From: Gelidibacter sp035515035
GTDB lineage: Bacteria; Bacteroidota; Bacteroidia; Flavobacteriales; Flavobacteriaceae
Length of the DNA stretch: 64,000 bases
NCBI RefSeq assembly: GCF_035515035.1
Contig: NZ_DATJCA010000179.1
Coordinates: forward strand, 1 to 64,000
Reading direction: 5' to 3'
Within the stretch, counting starts at the first letter, position 1. Each line of letters opens with the position of its first letter. Both the position numbers and the translations under genes were made by a program. The notes beneath the pieces were generated by a model. That model was given only the letters and a program-made list of their open reading frames with translations, was not told the origin of the DNA and searched no databases. This document shows, piece after piece, positions 17,435 through 25,731 of the stretch.

Positions 17435-18321
17435 TTAAAAGTCAATCGATAATCGATCAAATTGGAAATACGCCACTGGTTGAAGTAAAAAATATTATTT
17501 CGAAAGAGGGTGTGCGTTTGTTTTTGAAATTGGAAGGAAAAAATCCAGGCGGCAGTGTGAAGGATCGTGCTGCTTTAAATATGATTTCAGAAGCTTTAAA
17601 ACGTGGCAATGTTAAAAAGGGAGATACGTTGGTGGAAGCTACAAGCGGAAATACAGGTATTGCCTTAGCGTTTATTGCCCGATTATTAGGAGTTGAAATG
17701 GTCTTGGTCATGCCTGAAAACTCCACAGAAGAGCGCATCAAAACCATGCGGGCCTATGGCGCAAAGTTAATTCTGACGCCCGCTGATGATGGGATTGAAG
17801 GGGCAAGGGACGTGGCTGAAAAACTCGAAAAAGATAAGGGCTATTTTATGTTGAACCAATTTGGGAATGACGATAATTGGAAAGCCCATTACAAAACCAC
17901 CGGTCCTGAAATTTGGCAGGATACGGATGGTGAAGTGACCCATTTTGTTTCCGCTATGGGAACTACGGGCACCATTATGGGCGTGTCCACGTTTTTAAAA
18001 GAAAAGAATAAAAACATCACTATTGTGGGGGCGCAACCAAAGGATGGTGCTAAAATCCCCGGCATCCGGAAATGGCCAGAAGCTTATCTTCCCAAAATTT
18101 TTGACCGATCTAAAGTAGATCAGGTGATAGAAGTTAGCGAGGAAGATGCGAGAATTACCACCCAAAGATTAGCTAAGGAAGAAGGTGTCTTTGCAGGAAT
18201 GAGTAGTGGTGGGTCAGTTGCGGCTGCTTTAAAGATTGCCGAAAAATTGGATAAAGGAATCATTGTTGCCATTATTTGCGATATTGGCGATCGGTATTTA
18301 TCGTCAGATTTATTTGAATAA
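17431..18321 (+). CDS. cysM: Cysteine synthase (CysM/CysK type)
   Basis: PLP enzyme that makes cysteine from O-acetylserine and sulfide. The 296-residue protein shows the PLP lysine in PGGSVKDRAAL (about residue 43), the substrate loop TSGNTGIALAF (about 70), the GTTGTIMGVS phosphate-binding loop (about 178), and GMSSGGSVAAAL near 255. The compact length and EGKNPGGSVKDR wording resemble CysM more than CysK; the distinction is not certain. It overlaps cysE by 4 bp and is followed by the second SAM-I riboswitch. Confidence 0.9.
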   Translation: MIKSQSIIDQIGNTPLVEVKNIISKEGVRLFLKLEGKNPGGSVKDRAALNMISEALKRGNVKKGDTLVEATSGNTGIALAFIARLLGVEMVLVMPENSTEERIKTMRAYGAKLILTPADDGIEGARDVAEKLEKDKGYFMLNQFGNDDNWKAHYKTTGPEIWQDTDGEVTHFVSAMGTTGTIMGVSTFLKEKNKNITIVGAQPKDGAKIPGIRKWPEAYLPKIFDRSKVDQVIEVSEEDARITTQRLAKEEGVFAGMSSGGSVAAALKIAEKLDKGIIVAIICDIGDRYLSSDLFE

Positions 18322-18381
18322 AAAGTTGGTGGTCCTTTTTTTATACTTTAAATTCGCTATAGTTCATACTTTTATTAATTT

Positions 18382-18519
18382 GTTATCACGAAAGGCAGAG
18401 GGATTAGACCTGATGAAGCCTTAGCAACCCTTAAAAATTCCTGCGTAAGGAGGAATCTCATTAAGAAGGTGCTAAATTCTACTTTATTCTTAATTTGTTT
18501 CAGGATTTAGACAGATAAC
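18382..18519 (+). ncRNA. Second SAM-I riboswitch, now upstream of a broken metH/metF
   Basis: The P1 strands GTTATC (18382-18387) and GATAAC (18514-18519) enclose AAAGGCAGAGGGA, TAGACCTGATGAAGCCTT with AGCAACCC, and AAGGTGCTAAATTCTAC (about 18465-18481), nearly identical in core to the element at 10980. Its variable stem is enlarged by ATTCCTGCGTAAGGAGGAAT (18437-18456), a copy of the family B palindrome found elsewhere in intergenic DNA. The element still looks foldable, but the genes it should regulate are deleted. Confidence 0.9.
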
Positions 18520-18572
18520 CAAAGTGTTTTTTTCCCTCACTTTCCTGACGACATTATTTATTTTATTAAACA

Positions 18573-19371
18573 ATGTCAGACCTAAATCAAATTTTACAAG
18601 ACCGTATTCTTATTCTCGATGGTGCCATGGGGACCATGTTGCAACGCTATAATTTCTCGGAAGAAGATTTTCGTGGCCAACGTTTCAAGGATTATTCCAG
18701 CTCACTCAAGGGCAACAATGATTTACTCACATTAACGCAGCCGCAGGCTATTGCTCATGTGCATCGTAAGTATTTTGAAGCTGGAGCAGATATTGTTGAG
18801 ACTAACACTTTTTCAGGTACGTCCAGAAAAAGAAGGCCATGAGTATGCTAATGGTTTGGTACAACAGATTCATGCCCTTAACGAGGGTGTTTATTTGGAT
18901 GGGGATTTGCAAAACACCTCAAAAACCAATTTCTGCATCGGAGTTGCAGCATATCCTGAAAAACACATGGAATCCCCAAGTTTGGACAGCGATATCCATT
19001 TTTTAAAGAAGAAAATAAAAAGTGGGGCGGAATATGCTGTCACCCAAATGTTTTTTGACAATCAGAAATATTTTGAATTTGTTGAAAAATGTCGGAAAGA
19101 AGGGATCACCATACCTATCATTCCAGGATTAAAACCCATTGCCACCAAAAGGCAATTGAACTTGTTGCCACATCGTTTTCATGTTGATTTACCTGAAGCT
19201 TTGATTCTTGAGGTCATTAAATGCAAGGATAACTCCGAAGTAAAACAAATGGGCATTGAATGGTGCATCCAGCAATCTAAGGAATTACAAAAAGCAGGTA
19301 TTCCTGTCTTGCATTACTATTCTATGGGGAAAAGTGACAATATTCAAACCATTACATCGGAAGTTTTTTGA
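18573..19371 (+). pseudogene. metH'/'metF deletion chimera
   Basis: The first part (18573 to about 18815) is the N-terminus of methionine synthase, about 83 residues: RILILDGAMGTMLQRYNFSE, then DIVETNTFSGTS. It then shifts frame, and from about 18813 to the stop at 19371 the sequence is the C-terminal half of methylenetetrahydrofolate reductase: FCIGVAAYPEKH, YAVTQMFFDNQKYFEF, IPIIPGLKPI, VLHYYSMGKSDNI. The MetH frame runs out at 18842. Everything between (rest of the homocysteine, folate and cobalamin domains and the MetF N-terminus) is gone, roughly 3.5-4 kb by family lengths. Neither enzyme can be active. Confidence 0.88.
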
Positions 19372-19470
19372 GTTAGAAATGCCACTTGAATACGATAAAA
19401 TAAAAAGATAGATTCATGCGAGCCTCGCAGACTTAAATTTTCTTTTAAATTTGCCGTATAACTCAAATGA

Positions 19471-20565
19471 ATGAAGTATTTAATAGTAGGCGTTTTGTGT
19501 TTAACAAGTTCATTTCTGTTCGCTCAAGAGGATCCAGATGTGTTCACCTTAGATGCCAATTATTTTTACGGAACCATATTGGAGCACAATCCTGATATTG
19601 CGCATCTCATCACCGATCATCCCACAGGACTGATTTTAAGTTATAACAAAAAAACCTACGGATTCAAACCTTGGGAAAGTCGCTATAATTATCCCGATTG
19701 GGGTTTTTCTTTCATCTATCAGGATATGAAAAACCAGTATTTAGGTGAGAATTACGGCATGTATGCGCATTACAATTTCTATTTTTTAAAACGAGACCTG
19801 AATTTCAGGATTGGACAAGGTATCGCTTATACCACCAATCCGTATGACAAGCAAACCAATTATACCAACGGTGCTTACGGTTCCGATTTTTTGAGTACTA
19901 CGTATCTCATGCTCAATTATAAAAAAGAAAATGTTTACAAAGGTTTGGGGTTTCAGGCAGGGATTTCGGTCATACATTATTCCAATGCCAATGTGAGGGC
20001 ACCAAATAATTCTACAAATACATTTGCTTTTAATGTGGGCGCCAATTATTTGTTTGATGATGACAAAGAACCCGAGTTTCAGCCTTCTACCGAAAATAAA
20101 AAGTATACCGAAAAGATCAAATATAATCTTGCTTTTAGAGCAGGTATCAATGAGAGTGACATCATCGGGACAGGGCAATTTCCATTTTATAATGTATCGT
20201 TTTATGCTGATAAGCGCATCAACAGGAAAAGTGCATTTCAAGTGGGAGCCGATGTGTTTTTTGCTGAATTTCTAAAGGAATTAATCTATTTCTACTCGGT
20301 AGCCTATCCAGAACGACAAGTGGATCCTGACACCGATTATAAACGCGTAGGTGTTTTTGTCGGACATGAATTGTTTATCAATAAATTGTCGGTAATTGCG
20401 CAATTGGGCTATTATGTCTATTATCCTTATGATTTTGAAGGCCGTATATATAACCGAATTGGTTTAAAACGGTATTTTGGAGATCAGTTTTTTGGAGCGA
20501 TCACTTTAAAAGCACATGGCGCAAAAGCAGAAGGCGTTGAGTTTGGAGTGGGCGTGCGGTTGTAG
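19471..20565 (+). CDS. PagL-like acyloxyacyl hydrolase family outer-membrane protein
   Basis: A 364-residue exported protein with a signal peptide (MKYLIVGVLCLTSSFLFAQ) and an all-beta, aromatic-rich body. The segment GISVIHYSNANVRAPNNSTN near residue 170 resembles the catalytic His-Ser-Asn motif of the PagL lipid A 3-O-deacylase barrel, and flavobacterial relatives are usually annotated acyloxyacyl hydrolase. It may remodel lipid A in the outer membrane; activity is not proven. A -7 box TAAATTTG lies at 19446-19453, about 18 nt before the start codon. Confidence 0.75.
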   Translation: MKYLIVGVLCLTSSFLFAQEDPDVFTLDANYFYGTILEHNPDIAHLITDHPTGLILSYNKKTYGFKPWESRYNYPDWGFSFIYQDMKNQYLGENYGMYAHYNFYFLKRDLNFRIGQGIAYTTNPYDKQTNYTNGAYGSDFLSTTYLMLNYKKENVYKGLGFQAGISVIHYSNANVRAPNNSTNTFAFNVGANYLFDDDKEPEFQPSTENKKYTEKIKYNLAFRAGINESDIIGTGQFPFYNVSFYADKRINRKSAFQVGADVFFAEFLKELIYFYSVAYPERQVDPDTDYKRVGVFVGHELFINKLSVIAQLGYYVYYPYDFEGRIYNRIGLKRYFGDQFFGAITLKAHGAKAEGVEFGVGVRL

Positions 20566-20660
20566 GAGGTTGGAATGGAAAAGCTCTAAGCACGAAGCGG
20601 GAAGCACGAAACGCGAAGAGAAATAGATTGATTAATAGTAGTTATTCGCAAAGAATTAAA

Positions 20661-21410
20661 ATGAAAAAATATATTTACATCCTGTTGACAATCGTCTTGC
20701 TGTCCTGCAACGCCAAGGTGATGCCGGATTGTTTCCAGAATGCTGGACCAATTATTCAAATGGAGATTCCTGTGTCAACGTTCAGTAAAATTATCGTTTT
20801 TGAACGGGTGCAACTCATCCTTAAAGAAGGTCCAGAGCATAAGGTAATCGTGGAAACCGGCGAATATTTGAGGGATGATATTGAAGTGACCATCGAAGAT
20901 GATGTCTTGCTATTAAAAGATCATAACGCTTGTAATATCACAAGAGATTATGGCATTACTAAAATTTACGTCAGTGCACCCAATATTACCGATCTCCGAT
21001 CGAGTAGCGGGCTGCCTATTTTGAGTGATGGTGTTTTAAACTACTCCAATTTGACTCTGATGTCTGAAGATTTTGATGCGGAAGGCGAATATCATACGGT
21101 TGGCGATTTCAGATTGGAGGTCAATTGCACCAATCTTCAGGTGGTGACCAACAACTTATCTCATATCTATTTAAACGGCACGGTGGAGAATTTGGAAATT
21201 GGTTTCTATTCCGGTGATTCCCGTTTTGAAGGCAGGAACTTGGTGGCTCAAAATATCAGTATTTTTCAACGCAGTAGCAATGACATGATTATTAATCCGC
21301 AGGCATCTTTGCGTGGAGAAATAAGAAGTACGGGCAATGTTATCGTAGTCAATGAGCCCCCTGTTATGGAAGTTCAAACCTATTATAAAGGCCGTTTGAT
21401 TATTGAATGA
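20661..21410 (+). CDS. DUF2807 (head-GIN) lipoprotein
   Basis: The start at 20661 was chosen because it gives a lipoprotein signal peptide (MKKYIYILLTIVLLSCNAKV, lipobox LLSC); an in-frame ATG at 20628 would add 11 residues ahead of it. The body has the repeated short beta-strand pattern of DUF2807 adhesin-like domains (DLRSSSGLPILSDG, LEIGFYSGDSRFEGRNLVAQ, ISIFQRSSNDMIINPQASL). Function is unknown; these are outer-membrane-anchored right-handed beta-helix-like proteins. It converges on gldA with a 4-bp gap, so no room remains for a separate terminator. Confidence 0.82.
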   Translation: MKKYIYILLTIVLLSCNAKVMPDCFQNAGPIIQMEIPVSTFSKIIVFERVQLILKEGPEHKVIVETGEYLRDDIEVTIEDDVLLLKDHNACNITRDYGITKIYVSAPNITDLRSSSGLPILSDGVLNYSNLTLMSEDFDAEGEYHTVGDFRLEVNCTNLQVVTNNLSHIYLNGTVENLEIGFYSGDSRFEGRNLVAQNISIFQRSSNDMIINPQASLRGEIRSTGNVIVVNEPPVMEVQTYYKGRLIIE

Positions 21411-21414
21411 CATA

Positions 21415-22311
21415 TTATTCAATAGTCAGTTCCCTAAACAAACTTTCTAAGTTTTTATTCTTTTGGTTAAGCTGTAGAATTTTTAAGCCGTTATCATGGG
21501 CAAAATCAAATACGGTAGGACGCATATCCTTTTTGGTGGAAAAGGTCAATTCGTATGTAAAATCGTGTGTGTTTTTTACGTGTTTTATGTGCTTCAAACG
21601 ATTCATTAGGACATCTTCAACACGATAATCAAATTCGACTTCAATAATTTGTTCCTGGTCGGCTTTTAAATCGGAAAGTTTTTTATCGGCCACAATTTCA
21701 CCTTTATTGATGATGATAACGCGATCGCAAATGGCTTCAACTTCTTGCATAATGTGCGTGGAGAGAAACACTGTTTTTTCTTCGCCTAAGGATTTGATCA
21801 AATGTCGGATTTCGACCAATTGATTTGGATCCAATCCGGTAGTAGGTTCATCCAAAATCAATACTTCCGGATCGTGCAACAAGGCATTTGCCAATCCGAC
21901 ACGTTGTCTGTACCCCTTGGAGAGTTGGCCAATCTTTTTATGCGCTTCTGGTGTTAGTCCGGTAAGCTCAATAACCTCTGCAATTCGCGATTTTGAAACC
22001 TGATACACATCGGCATTGAATGCCAAATATTCTTTGACATACATGTCTAAATAAAGCGGATTGTGCTCCGGTAAATATCCGACGCGTTTTTGGACCTCCC
22101 GAGCTTGGGTCTGAACATCAAAGTCGTTGACTTTTGCTTCTCCTTCAGAAGCATCAATATAGGTGGTCAAGATTTTCATCATCGTAGATTTACCAGCGCC
22201 GTTCGGACCTAAAAACCCTACAATTTCACCTTTATCTACTTTAAAGGAAACATTGTTCAATGCCTTCTGATCGGCGTATAGTTTGGTGATATTATTGACT
22301 TCAATGGACAT
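21415..22311 (-). CDS. gldA: Gliding motility ABC transporter ATP-binding protein GldA
   Basis: ATPase of the GldAFG ABC transporter required for flavobacterial gliding. It shows Walker A GPNGAGKST, Q-loop region GYLPEHNPLYLDMYV, signature LSKGYRQRVGLANAL, and Walker B VLILDEPTTGLDP. The start at 22311 (MSIEVNNITKLYADQKALNN) matches the family; an in-frame Met ten codons upstream is less likely. The 298-residue length fits GldA. The permease genes gldF and gldG are not next to it, which is normal in flavobacteria. Confidence 0.9.
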   Translation of the reverse strand: MSIEVNNITKLYADQKALNNVSFKVDKGEIVGFLGPNGAGKSTMMKILTTYIDASEGEAKVNDFDVQTQAREVQKRVGYLPEHNPLYLDMYVKEYLAFNADVYQVSKSRIAEVIELTGLTPEAHKKIGQLSKGYRQRVGLANALLHDPEVLILDEPTTGLDPNQLVEIRHLIKSLGEEKTVFLSTHIMQEVEAICDRVIIINKGEIVADKKLSDLKADQEQIIEVEFDYRVEDVLMNRLKHIKHVKNTHDFTYELTFSTKKDMRPTVFDFAHDNGLKILQLNQKNKNLESLFRELTIE

Positions 22312-22399
22312 ATTTCGAAATATTTGCTCAAAAATAAGCATTTTAGATATGTAATGATTTAACGAAATCGTTGTATTACAAAAAGAATTGAAAAAACAT

Positions 22400-22429
22400 T
22401 TTGTTTATAAAATTTATTCTCTACTTTAG
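22400..22429 (+). promoter_or_regulatory. Promoter of the aromatic amino acid operon
   Basis: TTTG (22400-22403), an 18-nt spacer and TACTTTAG (22422-22429, one mismatch from TAnnTTTG). Transcription should start near 22435, only a few bases before the leader-peptide ATG at 22442. Confidence 0.65.
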
Positions 22430-22441
22430 CGAAATCAAACG

Positions 22442-22519
22442 ATGAAAACAACAACTTACACATATCAAAACTGGTTTTATTTCTTTTTTAGCAAAAGAGA
22501 CGAGACTTCGTATGTGTAA
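22442..22519 (+). CDS. Leader peptide of the pheA attenuator
   Basis: A 25-residue reading frame, MKTTTYTYQNWFYFFFSKRD followed by ETSYV and TAA. Five of its codons in a row and three nearby specify Trp, Phe or Tyr (NWFYFFF), the products of the operon that follows. It is too short to be an enzyme. Its position just after the promoter and before a terminator hairpin is that of a translated attenuator leader, as in E. coli pheL. A ribosome stalled on the aromatic run would leave bases 22501-22508 free to form an antiterminator. Confidence 0.9.
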   Translation: MKTTTYTYQNWFYFFFSKRDETSYV

Positions 22520-22576
22520 TTTATGAACAATAAATTTAATATAAAGGTCTCGATGAAAATCGGGACTTTTTTGTTT
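22501..22576 (+). terminator. Attenuator: antiterminator and terminator ahead of pheA
   Basis: Terminator: AAAGGTCTCGAT (22543-22554) pairs along 12 bp (two G-U pairs) with ATCGGGACTTTT (22559-22570) over a GAAA loop, followed by TTGTTTT. Antiterminator: CGAGACTT (22501-22508), inside the end of the leader peptide, can pair with AGGTCTCG (22545-22552), the 5' arm of the terminator. The two structures exclude each other. Low charged tRNA for Phe, Tyr or Trp would favour read-through. Confidence 0.88.
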
Positions 22577-22635
22577 TAAAAAGTTTCGAAAGTCAGCTAA
22601 ATGATGAAAAATGTTACATCTAATTTATCCAACTC

Positions 22636-23466
22636 ATGATTAAATCTGTTGCTATACAAGGGATTAAAGGATCCTTCCACCATATTGTCGCTTTGCAATA
22701 TTTTGACAGTTCAATTCAACATATTGATGAGTGCATGACCTTTGATGGCGCCGTACAAAGTGTTTTGACCAAGAAAACCGATGCGGTAATTATGGCCATC
22801 GAAAATTCAATTGCTGGTTCCATCATTCCTAATTACGCGTTGATTGATGATAATCAGCTCCAAATAATTGGCGAACATTATTTGGATATTCAGCATCATT
22901 TAATGGCCTTGCCGGGTCAGAGTATTGAAGATATCCATGAAGTGTATTCGCATCCAATGGCCTTGTTGCAGTGCAAACAATTTTTCAAAAAACATCCCCA
23001 TATCAAATTGGTGGAGGATAAAGATACAGCCGAAGTAGCGCAACGGATTCAGCAAAAACAACTAAAAAATGTAGGCGCTATTGCCAGTCAATTAGCTTCA
23101 GAATTGTTCAAACTGGAAATTGTTGCTGAAAGTATTCAATCCATAAAACAGAATGAAACGCGATTTGTGATTGCAGTAACCAATAATTCTGAAGCTCAAG
23201 AAGTCCAGATCAATAAGGCGTCCTTAAAGTTTGACGTGGACCATAAACGAGGCAGTTTGGCATCCATCTTGAATGTCATGAGCGACTGTAGGATGAACCT
23301 CACCAAGATCCAATCCTTACCAATAATTGAAACGCCTTGGAAGTACGCGTTTTTTGTGGATATCACCTTTGAGGCGTATCAGGATTATCAAAAAGCGAAA
23401 TCAATAATGGAAATAATGGCCCATAACTTTAAGGTTTTGGGCGAATATAAAAATGCACGACAATGA
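22636..23466 (+). CDS. pheA: Prephenate dehydratase
   Basis: Converts prephenate to phenylpyruvate, for phenylalanine. The 276-residue protein has a PDT catalytic domain (IQGIKGSFHHIVALQYF; IENSIAGSIIPNYAL; NETRFVIAV, with the TRF motif near residue 177) and a C-terminal ACT domain (about 195-272, including DHKRGSLASILNVMSDCRMN), which normally binds Phe for feedback inhibition. It is the monofunctional type; chorismate mutase is supplied by the DAHP synthase fusion at 25732. It overlaps the aminotransferase by 4 bp and is under the attenuator at 22442-22576. Confidence 0.92.
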   Translation: MIKSVAIQGIKGSFHHIVALQYFDSSIQHIDECMTFDGAVQSVLTKKTDAVIMAIENSIAGSIIPNYALIDDNQLQIIGEHYLDIQHHLMALPGQSIEDIHEVYSHPMALLQCKQFFKKHPHIKLVEDKDTAEVAQRIQQKQLKNVGAIASQLASELFKLEIVAESIQSIKQNETRFVIAVTNNSEAQEVQINKASLKFDVDHKRGSLASILNVMSDCRMNLTKIQSLPIIETPWKYAFFVDITFEAYQDYQKAKSIMEIMAHNFKVLGEYKNARQ

Positions 23467-24626
23467 TCACTTTTGCAGATAGACTAAACACGGTTGAAGA
23501 GTACTACTTCTCTAAAAAATTGAGGGAAGTGAACTTACTGAAATCCCAAGGGAAACCTATTATTAACTTAGGAATAGGAAGTCCAGACTTAGAGCCGCCA
23601 TCTCGCGTCATTGATGCCATCACTGAAAGCATGAACGATGCTGTGGCACACAAATACCAAAGTTATCAGGGGTTACCAGAACTCAGGGAGGCTATGGCAG
23701 GTTTTTACAAGGAGCATTATGGCGTTTCTTTGAGCCCTTTGACTGAAGTATTGCCCTTGATGGGAAGTAAGGAAGGCATCATGCACATTTCCATGGCGTT
23801 TTTGAACGAAGGCGATGAGGTGTTGATTCCAAATCCAGGCTATCCAACTTATGAATCTGTGACAAAACTGGTAGGGGCAAAACCTGTTTTCTACGATTTG
23901 GTAGCTGAAAATGATTGGTGTCCTGATTTTCTAACTTTAGAAAAAAGTGATTTATCTAAAGTAAAATTAATGTGGGTGAGCTATCCGCATATGCCAACGG
24001 GAGCGACCGCAAGCAATAAGGTTTTTGAGGATATCATTGCTTTTGCGAAACGGCACAATATTTTGGTGGTCAATGATAACCCATACAGTTTTGTGCTGAA
24101 CGACTATCCGCGAAGCATCTTAAAATATAAGGGCGCCAAAGAGGTGTGTTTGGAACTTAACTCGCTAAGTAAAACCTTTAATATGGCAGGATGGCGTGTT
24201 GGGATGGTATTAGGAAAAACCGAATACATCAATGCCATTTTAAAAGTGAAAAGCAATATGGATTCCGGAATGTTTTATGGCATTCAGAAAGGGGCGATTG
24301 AAGCTTTAAAATGTTCGAAAATGTGGTTTACAAGTTTGAATAGCGTTTATGAAGAGCGCCGTCAAAAAGTATGGAAATTGGCAACCGCATTGAACTGTAC
24401 CTATGATGAAAATGCCACCGGACTTTTCGTTTGGGCAAAATTACCCCCACATCTTAAAGCGGAAGACTATATTGATATGATCCTGAAAGAGCATTCTATT
24501 TTTGTTGCTCCAGGAACTATTTTTGGAAGTAATGGCGAAGGTTATATTCGGTTTTCATTATGTGCGCCGATTGAGGAATTACAAGAGGCCATTGCAAGGG
24601 TGAAATTAGGGGTTGGTGTTCAGTGA
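23463..24626 (+). CDS. Class I/II PLP aminotransferase, probably for aromatic amino acids
   Basis: The 387-residue PLP enzyme has the fold type I pattern: LGIGSPDLEPPSRVID, the YPHMPTGATAS segment (aspartate aminotransferase-like NPxxPTG position), DNPYSFV, and the PLP lysine in LNSLSKTFNMAGWRVG at about residue 238. Its place between pheA and tyrA, overlapping pheA by 4 bp, argues that it transaminates phenylpyruvate and 4-hydroxyphenylpyruvate or prephenate. Substrate cannot be read from sequence alone. Transcription is governed by the pheA attenuator. Confidence 0.85.
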   Translation: MITFADRLNTVEEYYFSKKLREVNLLKSQGKPIINLGIGSPDLEPPSRVIDAITESMNDAVAHKYQSYQGLPELREAMAGFYKEHYGVSLSPLTEVLPLMGSKEGIMHISMAFLNEGDEVLIPNPGYPTYESVTKLVGAKPVFYDLVAENDWCPDFLTLEKSDLSKVKLMWVSYPHMPTGATASNKVFEDIIAFAKRHNILVVNDNPYSFVLNDYPRSILKYKGAKEVCLELNSLSKTFNMAGWRVGMVLGKTEYINAILKVKSNMDSGMFYGIQKGAIEALKCSKMWFTSLNSVYEERRQKVWKLATALNCTYDENATGLFVWAKLPPHLKAEDYIDMILKEHSIFVAPGTIFGSNGEGYIRFSLCAPIEELQEAIARVKLGVGVQ

Positions 24627-24696
24627 CCAGTTTTCAGTCGCAGTCACAGTCGCAGTTTGCAGAAAAAATGAATTAAAATGATAATTATATAGGGAT

Positions 24697-24759
24697 CATA
24701 GCTCCGAAGGAGCGACATCTTTTTAGGAAATAATGTCCCATAGGGGCGACATATTAGTA
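24697..24759 (+). repeat. Flavobacterial interspersed repeat (GCTCCGAAGGAGCGACAT type)
   Basis: Two small hairpins in tandem, GCTCCGAAGGAGC and CCCATAGGGG, each followed by GCGACAT/GGCGACATAT and separated by an AT-rich spacer. I recall many near-copies of this unit in flavobacterial intergenic DNA. It abuts the tyrA start and contains an in-frame ATG (24733) that could extend TyrA by nine residues. Confidence 0.6.
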
Positions 24760-25611
24760 ATGAAAAATATATACATCATAGGTGTGGGATTGATAGGAGG
24801 AAGTTTGGCCCTTGATATTAAAAAACACGATCAGAAGGTAAAGGTTTTCGGGATTGATCATAATGAAAACCATTTGGAGGAGGCCATTCAGCTTAATGTT
24901 ATTGATGCCAAGGCCACTTATGAAGACCTTAAAAACGCCGATCTGGTCATTCTATCAATTCCCGTAGATGCAGCAGTACATGAAATCAGCAAAGTGTTGG
25001 ATCTAGTTTCCGATGATGCTTTAGTGGTAGACGTTGGTTCTACAAAAGCTGAAATTTGCAAAGCCATAGACGAACATCCAAAACGTCGAAATTTCTTGGC
25101 TAGCCATCCCATAGCAGGAACAGAATTTTCTGGACCAAAAGCTGCAATTTTAGGGTTGTACCAAAATAAGACCAACATCATTTGTGAGGTTGAGAAAACG
25201 GCTTTTAAACTTCAGGAAAAAGCACTCAAGTTGTTTTCAGATTTAGGGATGCGCATCCGTTATATGAATCCCGAGGCACACGATAAGCATATTGCCTATG
25301 TGTCGCATTTATCGCATATCAGCTCATTTATGTTGGGTAAAACGGTGATTGATAAAGAACGGAACGAACGTGATATTTTTGACATGGCGGGCAGTGGATT
25401 TGCCTCTACCGTCCGTCTGGCAAAGAGCTCCCCTGAGATGTGGACGCCAATTTTTAAACAGAACAAAGCCAACGTCCTCGAAACATTGGATGAATTCATC
25501 ATCAACCTACAAAAATTTAGGGAGTTCATGTATGAAGATGATTTTGAAGCTATTTATTCGGAAATGAAAAACACGAATCACATCAAAGAAATATTAAACG
25601 GCATACAATAG
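24760..25611 (+). CDS. tyrA: Prephenate dehydrogenase
   Basis: Converts prephenate to 4-hydroxyphenylpyruvate with NAD(P), for tyrosine. The N-terminal Rossmann motif is GVGLIGGSLA; later come VDVGSTKAEIC, ASHPIAGTEFSGP (catalytic His region) and a helical dimerisation domain with DMAGSGFASTVRLAKS. I chose ATG 24760 (MKNIYIIGVGLIGGSLALD), which matches the family start; an in-frame ATG at 24733 would add nine residues encoded by an intergenic repeat. It lies in the pheA operon, 133 bp after the aminotransferase. Confidence 0.92.
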   Translation: MKNIYIIGVGLIGGSLALDIKKHDQKVKVFGIDHNENHLEEAIQLNVIDAKATYEDLKNADLVILSIPVDAAVHEISKVLDLVSDDALVVDVGSTKAEICKAIDEHPKRRNFLASHPIAGTEFSGPKAAILGLYQNKTNIICEVEKTAFKLQEKALKLFSDLGMRIRYMNPEAHDKHIAYVSHLSHISSFMLGKTVIDKERNERDIFDMAGSGFASTVRLAKSSPEMWTPIFKQNKANVLETLDEFIINLQKFREFMYEDDFEAIYSEMKNTNHIKEILNGIQ

Positions 25612-25637
25612 TATTAAATAAATAAAAATAAAAGCGC

Positions 25638-25701
25638 CAAATTCCAATAGGGTCACCTATTAGACTAAACCTTGGAATTTGCCTGCCTGTCGGCAGACAG
25701 G
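25638..25701. repeat. Two nested palindromes between tyrA and the DAHP synthase gene
   Basis: CAAATTCCAA (25638-25647) and TTGGAATTTG (25672-25681) are perfect arms that enclose a smaller AATAGG/CCTATT hairpin. They are followed at once by CCTGTC-GGCA-GACAGG (25686-25701). Located inside the operon, so more likely mobile-repeat debris or a processing site than a terminator. Confidence 0.7.
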
Positions 25702-25731
25702 GAATTTTAAACTTGGAAATTAATAAGTATT

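Noticed and set aside
24622..24660. CAGT-rich strings (also 27998-28082, 35752-35803) as a CRISPR array or regulatory array
   Set aside because: Units are 8-15 bp, irregular, without spacers of uniform length and without cas genes; they look like simple sequence drift after genes.
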